Source: Crossaster papposus (Eukaryota > Echinodermata > Asteroidea > Velatida > Solasteridae). From it: DNA of 64,000 bases. Numbering within the stretch: the stretch's first letter is position 1; every line of letters starts with the position of its first letter. The position numbers and the translations under genes are program-made. The stretch spans positions 930,001 through 994,000 of the forward strand of contig JBAIAA010000697.1 of assembly GCA_037893245.1 (NCBI GenBank). The letters run 5' to 3'. The notes below the pieces were generated by a model that saw only the letters and a list, made by a program, of their open reading frames with translations, searched no databases and was not told the DNA's origin. Positions 18,316-28,186 of the stretch are shown piece after piece.

Positions 18316-19311
18316 ATGGAAACAAAGTTTAAAAAAGTGTATTACAGCCCCGCCGGTTATTGGAAGGGTGAAGGTGCGGTTGTAAAATTAGCTAAAAAAA
18401 CGGGCGCGTCCAAAGAAGAAACCAGAAATTGGTTAAGAAAACAAGCGTTGTGGCAAATTTATTTACCACCTCCTACGCATATAAGCAGGCCTACGAGTTT
18501 AAACAAGTCCATGGCTGTGCCAAACGAAATGCATCAGATAGACTTGTTATTTTTACCTTACGATAAAGTCGGTAAAAAAGAATACAAGTACGCTATGACG
18601 GTCGTAGACATAGCCACGCGTTTTAAAGAGGCCGAACCTTTGACCAACAAGACGAGTACCCAAGTGGCCGACGCTTTAGCTCGAGTTTACGCTAGGTCAC
18701 CTTTGACTTGGCCCAAGCTGTTAAAAGTAGACGCGGGTAAAGAATTTCACGGTGCTTTTAAAAAGCAACTGGAGGAGAAAAAAGTCACGATACAAGTGGG
18801 AGAACCGGGTAACCACAGAGCGCAGGCAGTGGTCGAAAGATTTAACAGGACTTTGGCGGAGAGATTGTTCGGCCATCAATACGCTGCAGAGATTGTTAAT
18901 CCGACGGAGAGATCGCGACTCTGGGTTAAACGATTGCCCGACGTGATTAAGGCGTTAAACAACGAAACCACCAGATTGATAACGACGGAAGACTACGAGC
19001 CACTCACTCCCAAGCTAGCGATGCAAGAAACGCAAGTTCGTCAAATCAGTTCTTCTCCCTCGGAGGTAGAAAAAGAGTTGGTGAGAAAAGGTGATTTGTT
19101 TAGATATCTTTACGCACCCGGGGAGTTAGAGGGAGGAGAACGCAGGCGAGCGACCGATCCTATTTGGAGTCTCGAGGTTTTTGGGTTGGATCGCTCGATC
19201 AAAGTAGACAACCAACCCACTCTTTACTATCTCAAGAAAGGTCCCCGTCGAAGTTTCGTTAGTCAAGAGCTTCAGGTTGTGCCTCCGGACACTGAGTTAC
19301 CTCCTAAATAA
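18316..19311 (+). CDS. int: retroviral-type (DDE) integrase of the Polinton
   Basis: 331 residues. The catalytic triad is visible: D76 (MHQIDLLFL), D139 (LLKVDAGKEFHG) and E174 (AVVERFNRTL); D139 to E174 is the classical 35-residue spacing. The N-terminus has a helical part (GASKEETRNWLRK) and no complete HHCC zinc finger. The C-terminus (about 240-320) is a basic, strand-rich region ending RRSFVSQELQVVPP, in the position of the SH3/chromodomain-like module of Polinton integrases. It processes the element's ends and joins them to target DNA, creating the 6-bp duplication seen here. It converges with polB, with 8 bp between stop codons. Confidence 0.93.
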   Translation: METKFKKVYYSPAGYWKGEGAVVKLAKKTGASKEETRNWLRKQALWQIYLPPPTHISRPTSLNKSMAVPNEMHQIDLLFLPYDKVGKKEYKYAMTVVDIATRFKEAEPLTNKTSTQVADALARVYARSPLTWPKLLKVDAGKEFHGAFKKQLEEKKVTIQVGEPGNHRAQAVVERFNRTLAERLFGHQYAAEIVNPTERSRLWVKRLPDVIKALNNETTRLITTEDYEPLTPKLAMQETQVRQISSSPSEVEKELVRKGDLFRYLYAPGELEGGERRRATDPIWSLEVFGLDRSIKVDNQPTLYYLKKGPRRSFVSQELQVVPPDTELPPK

Positions 19312-19319
19312 GATTTTTC

Positions 19320-22300
19320 TTACAGGTCTTTAATTATATAGTGACCAAAAGCTAGAGTAGTAGAACCGTTCGGGAGTATATACCGCTTTGTGTCTAACGG
19401 GCTCAACGACAGTTTGTTTTGAGTTATGGTGTGCAAGACGTGATTTTTTGATTCGATGCGCGTCATCTTATCGATTCTCGACTCGTTTTTAAACACACAA
19501 TCTCGATAGTGTTGATGTTTTAACGATTTACTAGTGACCAACTTTGTGACCCCTTTTGCTTTTTTGAGATTCGAGTCAGAGGTTAAAATCGAGTACATCT
19601 TGGGTCTGATACACACAGCCTCGGTAATCGGTTTACCGCCAAATTCGTCTTTAAATTTACCTATCACCTTTTTGTTGACGTGGTCATATAAAGGGTGGTC
19701 GGTGGGAAAGTTCGACAGGTCGTACGAGCCAGAGTCTTTTTTCATATCTTCGTAAACGTCGTCTGCATAAACTATCAACAATAGACTGTCTGTGTCTGTG
19801 TACATCAGTCTAATATTATCGTCATATTTTGGTTTCAAGTTGTTGTAATAAAAATCATACATCAACGTTTTGCTTAAGTCTAATATGCTTACACCGCAGT
19901 AAATAGGTTTGTTTAATAAAGTCGTCGTTTTATATTTTTCTACAAAAGACAATTTACATTCTTCAAACGGTACGGTCGTTTTGTAGCTGGGTTTACCGAC
20001 TATTTTTTCGTACATTTTTTGATCGATTTCGTTATCATCTCTGAGCAAGTACCCGTCTATTCTGTTTCGTACGTTTTCCATCGTCTTGCCAAACACGCTG
20101 TTGTTCATCAGTTTAAAAAAGTCTTTTTCAAAGTCCGACTTTGCGTGAGTTCTGAGTTGGGTGTTTTTGTCTATGTAAGATTTCATCCAAGGCGTTTGCG
20201 CAAACTTTAACACTCGGTGTACCTTTGTAAGTTTTAAACCTAGTTTTAGATACAACTGTAACGTTATGTAATGTAAAACGTATTTTTGTTTTGGATAGAG
20301 AGTACCCGTCAGCTTTTTGACGTTAGAACTGGGTTCAGTATTTAATAACTCGTTTTGATAATCTGACAACCACTCTTTAGGTATCTCTATGTTTTCAGGC
20401 GCGAGTGGATAATCAGCGTGTAGATCGTGAAGCTGTTCGGGGTAGTCTAAATCGACTTCGAGAAAGTATCCGGTGTTTGACGTTGTTCTTAGCGACGATA
20501 TTTTTTCAGAGGTAAACGTTTTTGGTGAGACCCACTCAAAGTTTGAGTAAGGTAGGTGCTGACTCATAGCCCAACCGTATAGATTGTTGGCGTCTAGATA
20601 CAACAGGTAACTCGAGGGTTCGTCTGTGTTGTGGTCGGGTAGATATTTATTGTTGGATCGGTGATACCTCGTACCACCTACACTAGATACCCCACCTCGT
20701 TTAGCTCGCTCAAAAAACAAGTGTTTGTCCACGTCGGTCAACAACTCGAGCTCAACTCCCGAGTGTTTTAACAACGCGTCCCACGACAGCCCCGGTGCCG
20801 TAAAATAATTCGCTGGGTCTAAGCCATAGTTGTCGATACACACTTCTCTAAAGTTTTCAAACACGCAGGCTAACAAAAACACATCCGTGGTCACGTATAA
20901 GTCGTGGTACTCGCCCAAGTTTTTAATATTAAATTCAGCCCACACTTTTTGAGCTCGAGAGTAATCTTGTTGCGATACGTTAGAGTCTCTGAGAATGCTA
21001 TAAAATTTGTCGATGCTTGGTAAGTCGGTCTCTTCAAACTTGTCAAACGAGTCTATGTACTCATATGGATAAACACCTTTTTGTAACAATAAGTCTACGC
21101 CAGAACAACCGAAGTGTTTTCTTAGTAAACCAAAAGAGTCTTTAGGACACGCGTTGACTAATTTTTCCAACGACGTTGCCATAAAATGAAACGAGTCTAT
21201 AAATCGCAGTTGACCTAACGAAAAAGACACATAATTTTCCGAATTTTTAGCGATAACAAATAATTCATCTTCACTCTCAGGCACGGCCCGCATGATTAAG
21301 TGAGCGTCGTAGTTTTCCAAGTTGTGCAGTACGACCGGTATCGGAGTGTGGTCAGATTTAACTTGCATATTTAGATTGCAATAAGCATGCGCGGCACCTC
21401 TAAATGCGCCCGTGATGTGGCAGTGATCTCTGACCCTTTTAAAATTACTTATCCCTTTGTTACACTTGGTACAGACCTTTTCTTTTTTCCTTTTGTCACC
21501 GCATTTACAGTACTCGTTGGTTGTTTTTTTACATCGTGCGCACATTTCGAGAGATATTGGGTTACACTCTTTGTAACACCCCACGCATACCTCTCCTTTT
21601 TTTCTTCTTTCTTGAAGATCGCCGCACTTACAGAACTCGTCGCTTTTTCTTCCGTTGTTGGTTGGCTTTTTGCAATTTAAGCACATTGCGCTAGAGTTTG
21701 GTTTACACTCTTCCCCGCAATAACACACGTCTTCTCTTTTGATTATTTCTCGTTCCGTACAATCGCAATACTTGACGCTTCTTTTTCGATTGTCGACGGG
21801 CTTATTACAGTCTGTACACATTGGGCAAGAGCTTGGTTTACACTCTTCGCCGCAATGACATGCGTTTTTGCTTAGCCAAAAAGTTTTTTCGCAAATCCAA
21901 CACTTTTTAGAGTTTTTATATTTGATTTTGTCCTCGTCTGTAAACGTCATTGGCTCTGGATTATCAAATATTAGATTTACATTTAACTTTTCGTCGAGTA
22001 AAGACTTAACAAAGTTTGTTGCGGCATCTATACCTCTGTATGTTTTCTGACTCATACACTTTCCATCGCACCTTATCACGGCGTATGAGTATCCACTGGC
22101 TACGTGACGGTTAATTTTTCGAGTGTTCTTTGTTTCTGCGGTTGCGGGTATTTTTTCTAATATAGATTCAAAGTCCGCGTAAATGACAAACGGCGCTTTT
22201 TGTTTATGTTTGTAATTCTTAAATTTGAGTATTGGTTCTTCTAATACGATTTCGTCGTTTTCATCGACAACGGGTTTACCATCGTTGTCGATAAGGGGTT

Positions 22301-23618
22301 TACCTTTTTGTGGAAATACGACTCTAGAAGATTTAGCGTCTATACCTCGACAGTCAACTGTGTGTTTGTCCAATCTAGCTTGAGAGTTAAAATGACACAA
22401 GCACCGACGACAAAAATATTTCTTGCCTTGATAACGCGTAACCCGGTTGCATAATTTATCAAAATCTTTTATCCAACAATAGTGAAAATTATCGTCTCTC
22501 GAAAACAACAATAAGTCAACCGGTGTTCCTTCGCGTACTGAGATGTATAAAGGAAACACGTCCGCATCCTCTTCGTAACCAAACACGTTTATCGACAAAC
22601 TATTATGAGTTTCTACTCGCGATATATGATCGAGGGGAGTTGGAAAGTCTACGTTTGTAAAATTTAGTCCGTCGTCTGTGGTATAAATAATCGGTCTCTC
22701 TCTATGAATTGTATAATTGGGATTACTTTCGATTCGAGTTTTGACGTCGTCGGTATATTTACCCAAGGCTGCTCTTAACGACCACTTTAGACACTGGTCG
22801 TCTTTATTTTTTACGTTGACGATCGCTTTTTTATCTTTGAGATATTTTGGTAAATCTATGTAAGAGCTACCCCTAACTGGATTGTATCGGTTGATGTTGA
22901 TGTAAAACTCGAGTATCTCGTCAAAGACCCAACCCGACCCCCTTTGTAAAAACTCGTCTACTTTTTTCTCCAAGTCACCGATTAGTTCTCTTAAAATTTG
23001 AGGGAGTTGAGATTTATTTAACAACGCTATCTGGTTGGTAGTGTGGTTAACTTTTACCGTTTCTTCCGTTCCGTCTGGTTTATCTTTATGATATTGGACT
23101 TTGATCACCAACTGAAATTTTAAGCTTTTGAGTCCTATCAATTCAGATTCGATTTTTTGTTTGATCATTGATTTGTGAGTGTCAAAAAACTTGATCAAAT
23201 CTTTGTTGTAGAGCCTGGGTTTGAGTAACAAGTTTCTATAATGATTTCTAAATCTTCTAATTTCTCTAAAGTCGGCTTCTTCAAAAGATCCGGGTGATGC
23301 ATGCGCTTTGATCGCATCGATGTAATCTTTATTTGTATAGCCCCTTTTACCCGTAGGTACGACTCGTAAACCATGCTTGACAGCGATTTGTCTGAGATCG
23401 TGGTGTCTCTTTTTATTTAAGTTTTTAAATTGAGCGTTATATTTTTTAACCGCGTCTATGTAAACTTTACGAGTCAACTTTGCAGTTTGATCGATTGTGA
23501 GGTTGTTAGTCTCAACGTAATCACGTAACGTAGCTTTATTCCACTTGTGGTATCCTATCGCTAACATGTCTCTATTTAATATATATAATAAAACAATAAT
23601 AATTAAAAAAAATCTCAT
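19320..23618 (-). CDS. polB: protein-primed family B DNA polymerase with Cys-rich insertion
   Basis: 1432 residues, intact. An N-terminal SAP-like helical repeat lies at about 25-105, and a C2H2-like finger at 403-423 (YFCRRCLCHF...KHTVDC). Exonuclease motifs: ExoI ADFES (D482), ExoII NLENYD (D771), ExoIII YVTTD (D912). Polymerase motifs: A LDANNLYG (D1009), B KLMNNSVFG (1169-1177), C YTDTDS (1273-1278), and KxY near 1340. Residues about 573-720 hold three to four cysteine-rich repeats (CGEECKPxS..MC..C) just before DHCHITGAFRGAAHAYCN (731-748), an HNH/EndoVII-like zinc motif. It replicates the element from a protein primer. The ATG at 23618 lies at the inner TIR edge and gives a hydrophobic N-terminus; M19 (23562-23564) is an alternative start. 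Confidence 0.96.
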   Translation of the reverse strand: MRFFLIIIVLLYILNRDMLAIGYHKWNKATLRDYVETNNLTIDQTAKLTRKVYIDAVKKYNAQFKNLNKKRHHDLRQIAVKHGLRVVPTGKRGYTNKDYIDAIKAHASPGSFEEADFREIRRFRNHYRNLLLKPRLYNKDLIKFFDTHKSMIKQKIESELIGLKSLKFQLVIKVQYHKDKPDGTEETVKVNHTTNQIALLNKSQLPQILRELIGDLEKKVDEFLQRGSGWVFDEILEFYININRYNPVRGSSYIDLPKYLKDKKAIVNVKNKDDQCLKWSLRAALGKYTDDVKTRIESNPNYTIHRERPIIYTTDDGLNFTNVDFPTPLDHISRVETHNSLSINVFGYEEDADVFPLYISVREGTPVDLLLFSRDDNFHYCWIKDFDKLCNRVTRYQGKKYFCRRCLCHFNSQARLDKHTVDCRGIDAKSSRVVFPQKGKPLIDNDGKPVVDENDEIVLEEPILKFKNYKHKQKAPFVIYADFESILEKIPATAETKNTRKINRHVASGYSYAVIRCDGKCMSQKTYRGIDAATNFVKSLLDEKLNVNLIFDNPEPMTFTDEDKIKYKNSKKCWICEKTFWLSKNACHCGEECKPSSCPMCTDCNKPVDNRKRSVKYCDCTEREIIKREDVCYCGEECKPNSSAMCLNCKKPTNNGRKSDEFCKCGDLQERRKKGEVCVGCYKECNPISLEMCARCKKTTNEYCKCGDKRKKEKVCTKCNKGISNFKRVRDHCHITGAFRGAAHAYCNLNMQVKSDHTPIPVVLHNLENYDAHLIMRAVPESEDELFVIAKNSENYVSFSLGQLRFIDSFHFMATSLEKLVNACPKDSFGLLRKHFGCSGVDLLLQKGVYPYEYIDSFDKFEETDLPSIDKFYSILRDSNVSQQDYSRAQKVWAEFNIKNLGEYHDLYVTTDVFLLACVFENFREVCIDNYGLDPANYFTAPGLSWDALLKHSGVELELLTDVDKHLFFERAKRGGVSSVGGTRYHRSNNKYLPDHNTDEPSSYLLYLDANNLYGWAMSQHLPYSNFEWVSPKTFTSEKISSLRTTSNTGYFLEVDLDYPEQLHDLHADYPLAPENIEIPKEWLSDYQNELLNTEPSSNVKKLTGTLYPKQKYVLHYITLQLYLKLGLKLTKVHRVLKFAQTPWMKSYIDKNTQLRTHAKSDFEKDFFKLMNNSVFGKTMENVRNRIDGYLLRDDNEIDQKMYEKIVGKPSYKTTVPFEECKLSFVEKYKTTTLLNKPIYCGVSILDLSKTLMYDFYYNNLKPKYDDNIRLMYTDTDSLLLIVYADDVYEDMKKDSGSYDLSNFPTDHPLYDHVNKKVIGKFKDEFGGKPITEAVCIRPKMYSILTSDSNLKKAKGVTKLVTSKSLKHQHYRDCVFKNESRIDKMTRIESKNHVLHTITQNKLSLSPLDTKRYILPNGSTTLAFGHYIIKDL

Positions 23619-23820
23619 TTTTATTAGAGGTAAGACCAGAAATTTATATCTTTATAACTCAAATTTTATACTTAAAGACTTTTGGTTTGGGTTTTGGTTT
23701 TTGGTTTTTGGGTTTTTGGTTTTTGGTTTTTGGTTTTTGGTTTTTGGTTTTGTCACATAAATATGTGACAAAAGTTAGACAAATTGGGTGTGGTCTAAGA
23801 TCGCTATTACATATACTACT
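23618..23820 (-). repeat. right terminal inverted repeat of the Polinton
   Basis: About 203 bp, the inverted partner of 7459-7665, with the same heptamer array and the tgtcacataaatatgtgaca palindrome. Its inner edge coincides with the first possible start codon of polB. Confidence 0.95.
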
Positions 23821-23826
23821 CACCAG
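23821..23826 (+). other. right target-site duplication of the Polinton (caccag)
   Basis: An exact repeat of 7453-7458. Removing the element and one copy rejoins the reading of the interrupted Ngaro gene: TPVNLGYVLPFL on the left, FDEAIEMVSNF on the right. Confidence 0.95.
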
Positions 23827-24061
23827 TTTTGATGAAGCTATAGAGATGGTATCCAATTTTGCTCAGGGTGCAGTTATGGCCAACTCGGATAATAAATCGG
23901 CTTTTCGATTACTCCCTGTTCACCCGGATGATTTCGAATCGCTATGGTTTTCCCCTAACGGCCAAATATAATGATACATGTATGCCTATGGGGTGAGCCA
24001 TCTCATGCGGATTATTGGTAATTGCAGATCTGTGTCACGAACTTCATCATTGCTAAATTTA
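23827..24061 (+). pseudogene. reverse transcriptase fragment of Ngaro-1
   Basis: From 23827 the frame reads FDEAIEMVSNFAQGAVMANS and then KSAFRLLPVHPDDFESLWF, the RT motif region of DIRS/Ngaro elements, where the consensus has DIKSAFRLLPVHP. Stops follow near 23970 (after FSPNGQI) and similarity fades by about 24060. It continues the gag/RT relic at 6265-7458 across the Polinton. Confidence 0.8.
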
Positions 24062-25668
24062 ATTGCTGTTTGCGTCACAAACTGTTACAATATTGCTGAA
24101 TATAATTGCCGTTTGCGTCACCAACTGTGACAATATTGCTGAATATAATTGCTGTTTGCGCCACAATGTGACAATATTGCTAAATATGATTGCTGTTTGC
24201 GTCACCAAATGTGACAATACATGTATTGCTGAATATAATTGCTGTTTGCGTCACAAACTGTGAGAATATTGCTGAATATCATTGCTGTTTGCGTCACCAA
24301 CTGTGACAATATTGCTGAATGTAATTGCTGTCTGCGTCACAAACTGTGACAATATTGCTGAATATAATTATTGTTTGCGTCACCAACTGTGACAATAGTT
24401 GCATAAAATAATTGTTGTTTGCCTCACAAACTGTGACAATATTGCTGAATATAATTGCTGTTTGCGTCACCAACTGTGGAAATACTGCTGTATATAATTG
24501 CTGTTTGCATCACAAACGGTGACAATATTGCTGAATATAATTGCTGGTTGCGTCACCAACTGTGACAATATTGCTGAAGATATTTGCTGTTTGCGTCACA
24601 AACTGTGACAATATTGCTGAATATAATTGCTGTTTGCGTCACAAACTGTGAGAATATTGCTGAATATCATTGCTGTTTGCGTCACCAACTGTGACAATAT
24701 TGCTGAATGTAATTGCTGTCTGCGTCACAAACTGTGACAATATTGCTGAATATAATTATTGTTTGCGTCACCAACTGTGACAATAGTTGCATAAAATAAT
24801 TGTTGTTTGCCTCACAAACTGTGACAATATTGCTGAATATAATTGCTGTTTGCGTCACCAACTGTGGAAATACTGCTGTATATAATTGCTGTTTGCATCA
24901 CAAACGGTGACAATATTGCTGAATATAATTGCTGGTTGCGTCACCAACTGTGACAATATTGCTGAAGATATTTGCTGTTTGCGTCACAAACTGTGACAAT
25001 ATTGCTGAATATAATTGCTGTTTGCGTCACCAACTGTGAAAATATTGCTGTATATAATTGCTGTTTGCATCACAAACGGTGACAATATTGCTGAATATGA
25101 TTGCTGGTTGCGTCACCAACTCTGACATATGTGGCTGAAGATAATTACTGTTTGCGTCAACAACTGTGACAATATTGCTGTATATAATTGCTGTTTGCAT
25201 CACAAACGGTGACAATATTGCTGAATATGATTGCTGGTTGCGTCACCAACTCTGACATATGTGGCTGAAGATAATTACTGTTTGCGTCAACAACTGTAAC
25301 AATATTGCTGAATTTAATTGCTGTTTGCGTCACCAACTGTGACAATATTGCTGAATATAATTGATGTTTGCGTCACCAACTGTGACAATATTGCTCTATA
25401 TAATTGCTGTTTGCGTCACAAACTGTGACAGTATTGCTGAATATAATTGCTGTTTGCGTCACCAACTGTGACAATGTTGCTGAATATAATTACTGTTTGC
25501 GTCACCAACTGTGACAATATTGCTGAATATAATTGCTGTTTGCGTCACCAACTGTGACAATGTTGCTGAATATAATTACTGTTTGCGTCACCAACTGTGA
25601 CAATATTGCTGAATATAATTGCTGTTTGCGTCACCAACTGTGGCAATGTTGCTGAATATAATTGCTCG
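24062..25668 (+). repeat. 43-bp minisatellite array (about 37 copies)
   Basis: The unit is attgctgtttgcgtcaccaa followed by ctgtgacaatattgctgaatata. A higher-order repeat of about 388 bp (nine units) is visible: 24262-24649 recurs at 24650-25037. Each unit has the small inverted motif gtcac-caact-gtgac. It replaces the RT/RNase H/recombinase body of Ngaro-1. Confidence 0.92.
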
Positions 25669-26484
25669 TACATACGGGGTCTATACAGAACAATGGGTTA
25701 GAAACCATTGGGTCGAATAATACGAAATTCGGATATAACGAACACTTTGACGAGGTCCCGCGGAGTTCGTTATAACGGGAGTCGACTGTACAGCGTATGG
25801 GCGGATGGCGCTCTGCAGCACTAGCCAATATCTTCGTCCCTTCCCCGTACTCAATTGCAATGTGGTTTAAGCAAATATTTGCATTTGTTTTTGTTGTGTT
25901 AGGTGTTACCCCGCTAGAGCAAGGGTGTGCATTGATTGTGGGAGACTCCCTGGTTGGATGGGCGGCGTTCTGTATAGACGTCCCGACTTCAGAAAGGGCG
26001 AAGTGGAGCCTGCATGCATCAATTGCAAGATATGTTGGACAACTTAGGTGAAGTGCGCATTATTTTAATGCATATTGGGACCAAGGATTTAGTGCAACTA
26101 GACTTTCTTGAATTCAGGCAGACACTAGCTATCATGCTGGCGTAATGCAGGGGGAGGTTTCCAAATACCAGGCTTGTGTGGTCATGTATTTTGCCCCGCC
26201 TATGCTACTATGGCGCAAACTCGCAAAAATCAATGGAGCATGTACGGTGGGCAACGAACCGTTGGGCGCGGTTCTGATGCAGTAAGTGAGGAATCAGCGT
26301 GCTTGAGCACCCACAATTTACTTGGTCAGCTGCTAACCTATTCCGGAGGGATAAGGGTACACCTCTCTGCGGTAGGCAATGCGATCTTTCGGGATAATTT
26401 GCGCTGCTGCATCCTGTCTCTGATTTAAGTCCCCCTTTGGGTTTTTGGTTCTCTTTTTCTTCTGTGGGTCGCGCTTCTCGCGAT
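25669..26484 (+). pseudogene. recombinase end and SGNH hydrolase relic of Ngaro-1
   Basis: 25669-25793 is the right end of a Tigger-like MITE (ttataacgggagtcgactgta). Next come about 60 bp matching the end of the tyrosine recombinase (MGGWRSAALANIF). Then a hydrolase relic: LIVGDSLVGWAAF (block I, GDS), HIGTKDLVQLDF in another frame (block III), and near 26340-26400 a DKGTPL/VHLSAVGNAIF region that corresponds to block V (DxxH). Frameshifts and stops make it non-functional. The sequence matches 34810-35630 closely. Confidence 0.75.
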
Positions 26485-26485
26485 T

Positions 26486-28186
26486 GGCGATTTTTGGTGC
26501 CCCAGAAGAGGCTGAGCTCCATAATTCTGGTTTTGAGGAAAATTACGGTCAATCGATACGTTTTTGATTAAATAAACAAATTTGATCAGTTAACAACAAT
26601 TATTGGGCCCTGTGATGTGCCACACGGACGGTCTGATCCAGTTTAATAACCAGTGTGGAGATCAAACTTTTGTTTAAGAATATATAGCCTAGGATGTTCC
26701 ACTCGGGCTATAACCAGTGCATTTTGCTATTTGATTGTTGCATGATTAACCCGCAAATGAGCAGGTTAAGCAAATGCTCAAAATTGAGCACCTCTGATAT
26801 TTTCCACAACGGCCGTTGGTGATTTGGATAGTGGTCATTGGGTATCACTAGTTGCATTGTGGTCTTGGGTATCACAATCCTTTTCTTTAGTGTTTTTATT
26901 TCTCCATGTGTGGAGTGGTGGTCATGGGTATCGCCTAATGTTAATGTTTGGACTATTGGTCCGTGTTTTAGTACTCGTTATCCTGTTTGCCCGTAATCTT
27001 TGGTATTCCGGTTGAAGAACGTTGATTAAAATTGAAGCTGTGGCAAGTGACACAAAACAAAAAATCTGTCTCTGGTACTTACTTTTGGAATTTGAGTATA
27101 ACACATTTTACCCCATAAAAGGTAAAATGTATTATACTCTACGCAAAAACCCTACATGATTGCTAGTCGCGCAAGCATTAATGTTCTACCGGATTCAAGT
27201 ACATGTACATGCATAAGTTGCAGGTAAACTGGGATTCTGGTGCAGCCAATAAGAGCCAAGCATCAATTGCGTGCCGTGTGCAAACGGCCAACTCTAGCAG
27301 TCATTGCGGACGTGGCAGTACCACCCAACGCGCTGTGATCTGGCGACAGCCAATCAGCGTCCTGGGTTTTAGAAAGAGCGCGAAAGCTCCATGAGCCTAT
27401 ACAGAAATCCGCACTTTTAGTCACGGCTTCATTCAATACACATCATCGTTCAAATACAAAATGTTTCCCACCTCCTCCCCTGCAACCCTCCTTGATTGCA
27501 AGGTGGGGGGGGGGGGGGGAGGTGGCACGTTGATTTAGCCAATCGAGGTGTTTTAGACCACGGTAGGCGATTTTTGGTGCCCCAGAAGAGGCCGAGCTCC
27601 ATAATTCTGGTTTTGAAGAAAATTACGGTCAATCGATACGTTTTAGATAAAATAAACAAATTTGATCAGTTAACAACAATTATTGGGCCCTGTGATGTGC
27701 CACACGGACGGTCTGATCCAGTTTAATAACCAGTGTGGAGATCAAACTTTTGTTTAAGAATCTATAGCCTAGGATGTTCAACTCGGGCTATAACCAGTGC
27801 ATTTTGCTTTTTGATTGTTGCATGATTAACCCGCAAATGAGCAGGTTAAGCAAATGCTCAAAATTGAGCACCTCTGATATTTTCCACAACGGCCGTTGGT
27901 GATTTGGATAGTGGCCATTGGGTATCACTAGTTACATTGTGGTCTTGGGTATCACAATCCTTTTCTTGAGTGTTTTTATTTTCTCCATGTGTGGAGTGGT
28001 GGTCATGGGTATCGCCTAATGTTAATGTTTGGACTATTGGTCCGTGTTTTAGTACTCGTTATCCTGTTTGCCCGTAATCTTTGGTATTCCGGTTGAAGAA
28101 CGTTGATTAAAATTGAAGCTGTGGCAAGTGACACAAAACAAAAAATCTGTCTCTGGTACTTACTTTTGGAGTTTGAGTATAATTAT
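26486..28186 (+). repeat. Ngaro-1 terminal repeats B1 (26486-27107), A2 (27108-27465), B2 (27566-28186)
   Basis: B (about 620 bp, begins ggcgatttttggtgcc, ends gtttgagtata) occurs twice and A (about 360 bp, begins acacattttacc, ends catcatcgttcaa) once between them. A 100-bp spacer with a G-run (about 27506-27520) separates A2 and B2. B2 ends exactly where the AT-rich array resumes. The missing A1 should lie at the 5' end of the element and is not found. Confidence 0.85.

Larger units (their letters stand above)
7459..23820. mobile_element. complete Polinton/Maverick element, 16,362 bp
   Basis: It starts 5'-AGTAGTATATG and ends with the reverse complement, has TIRs of about 205 bp and a perfect 6-bp target duplication. 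Its cargo is the Polinton set: protein-primed PolB, retroviral-type integrase, packaging ATPase, major and minor capsid proteins, and several small structural-type proteins. Near-identical TIRs suggest recent insertion, but two genes are broken. Known relatives include the virus-like adintoviruses/polintoviruses, so the element may be an integrated virus genome. No adenain-like protease was recognised. Confidence 0.97.
6265..28186 (+). mobile_element. Ngaro-1: decayed Ngaro-type tyrosine-recombinase retroelement, split by the Polinton
   Basis: The parts in order are: gag and RT start (6265-7458), Polinton insertion, more RT (23827-24061), a 43-bp minisatellite replacing most of RT/RNase H/recombinase (24062-25668), the recombinase end plus an SGNH-hydrolase relic (25669-26484), and B1, A2 and B2 terminal repeats (26486-28186). 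No A1 repeat is visible at 6265, so the 5' end is truncated or rearranged. The element lies in the inverted AT-rich array, which continues on both sides. Assignment to Ngaro rather than DIRS rests on the split direct repeats and the hydrolase. Confidence 0.7.

Noticed and set aside
24062..25668. Possible CRISPR-like array (regular repeats)
   Set aside because: The 43-bp units are directly adjacent with no unique spacers, and the context is an animal genome; it is a minisatellite.
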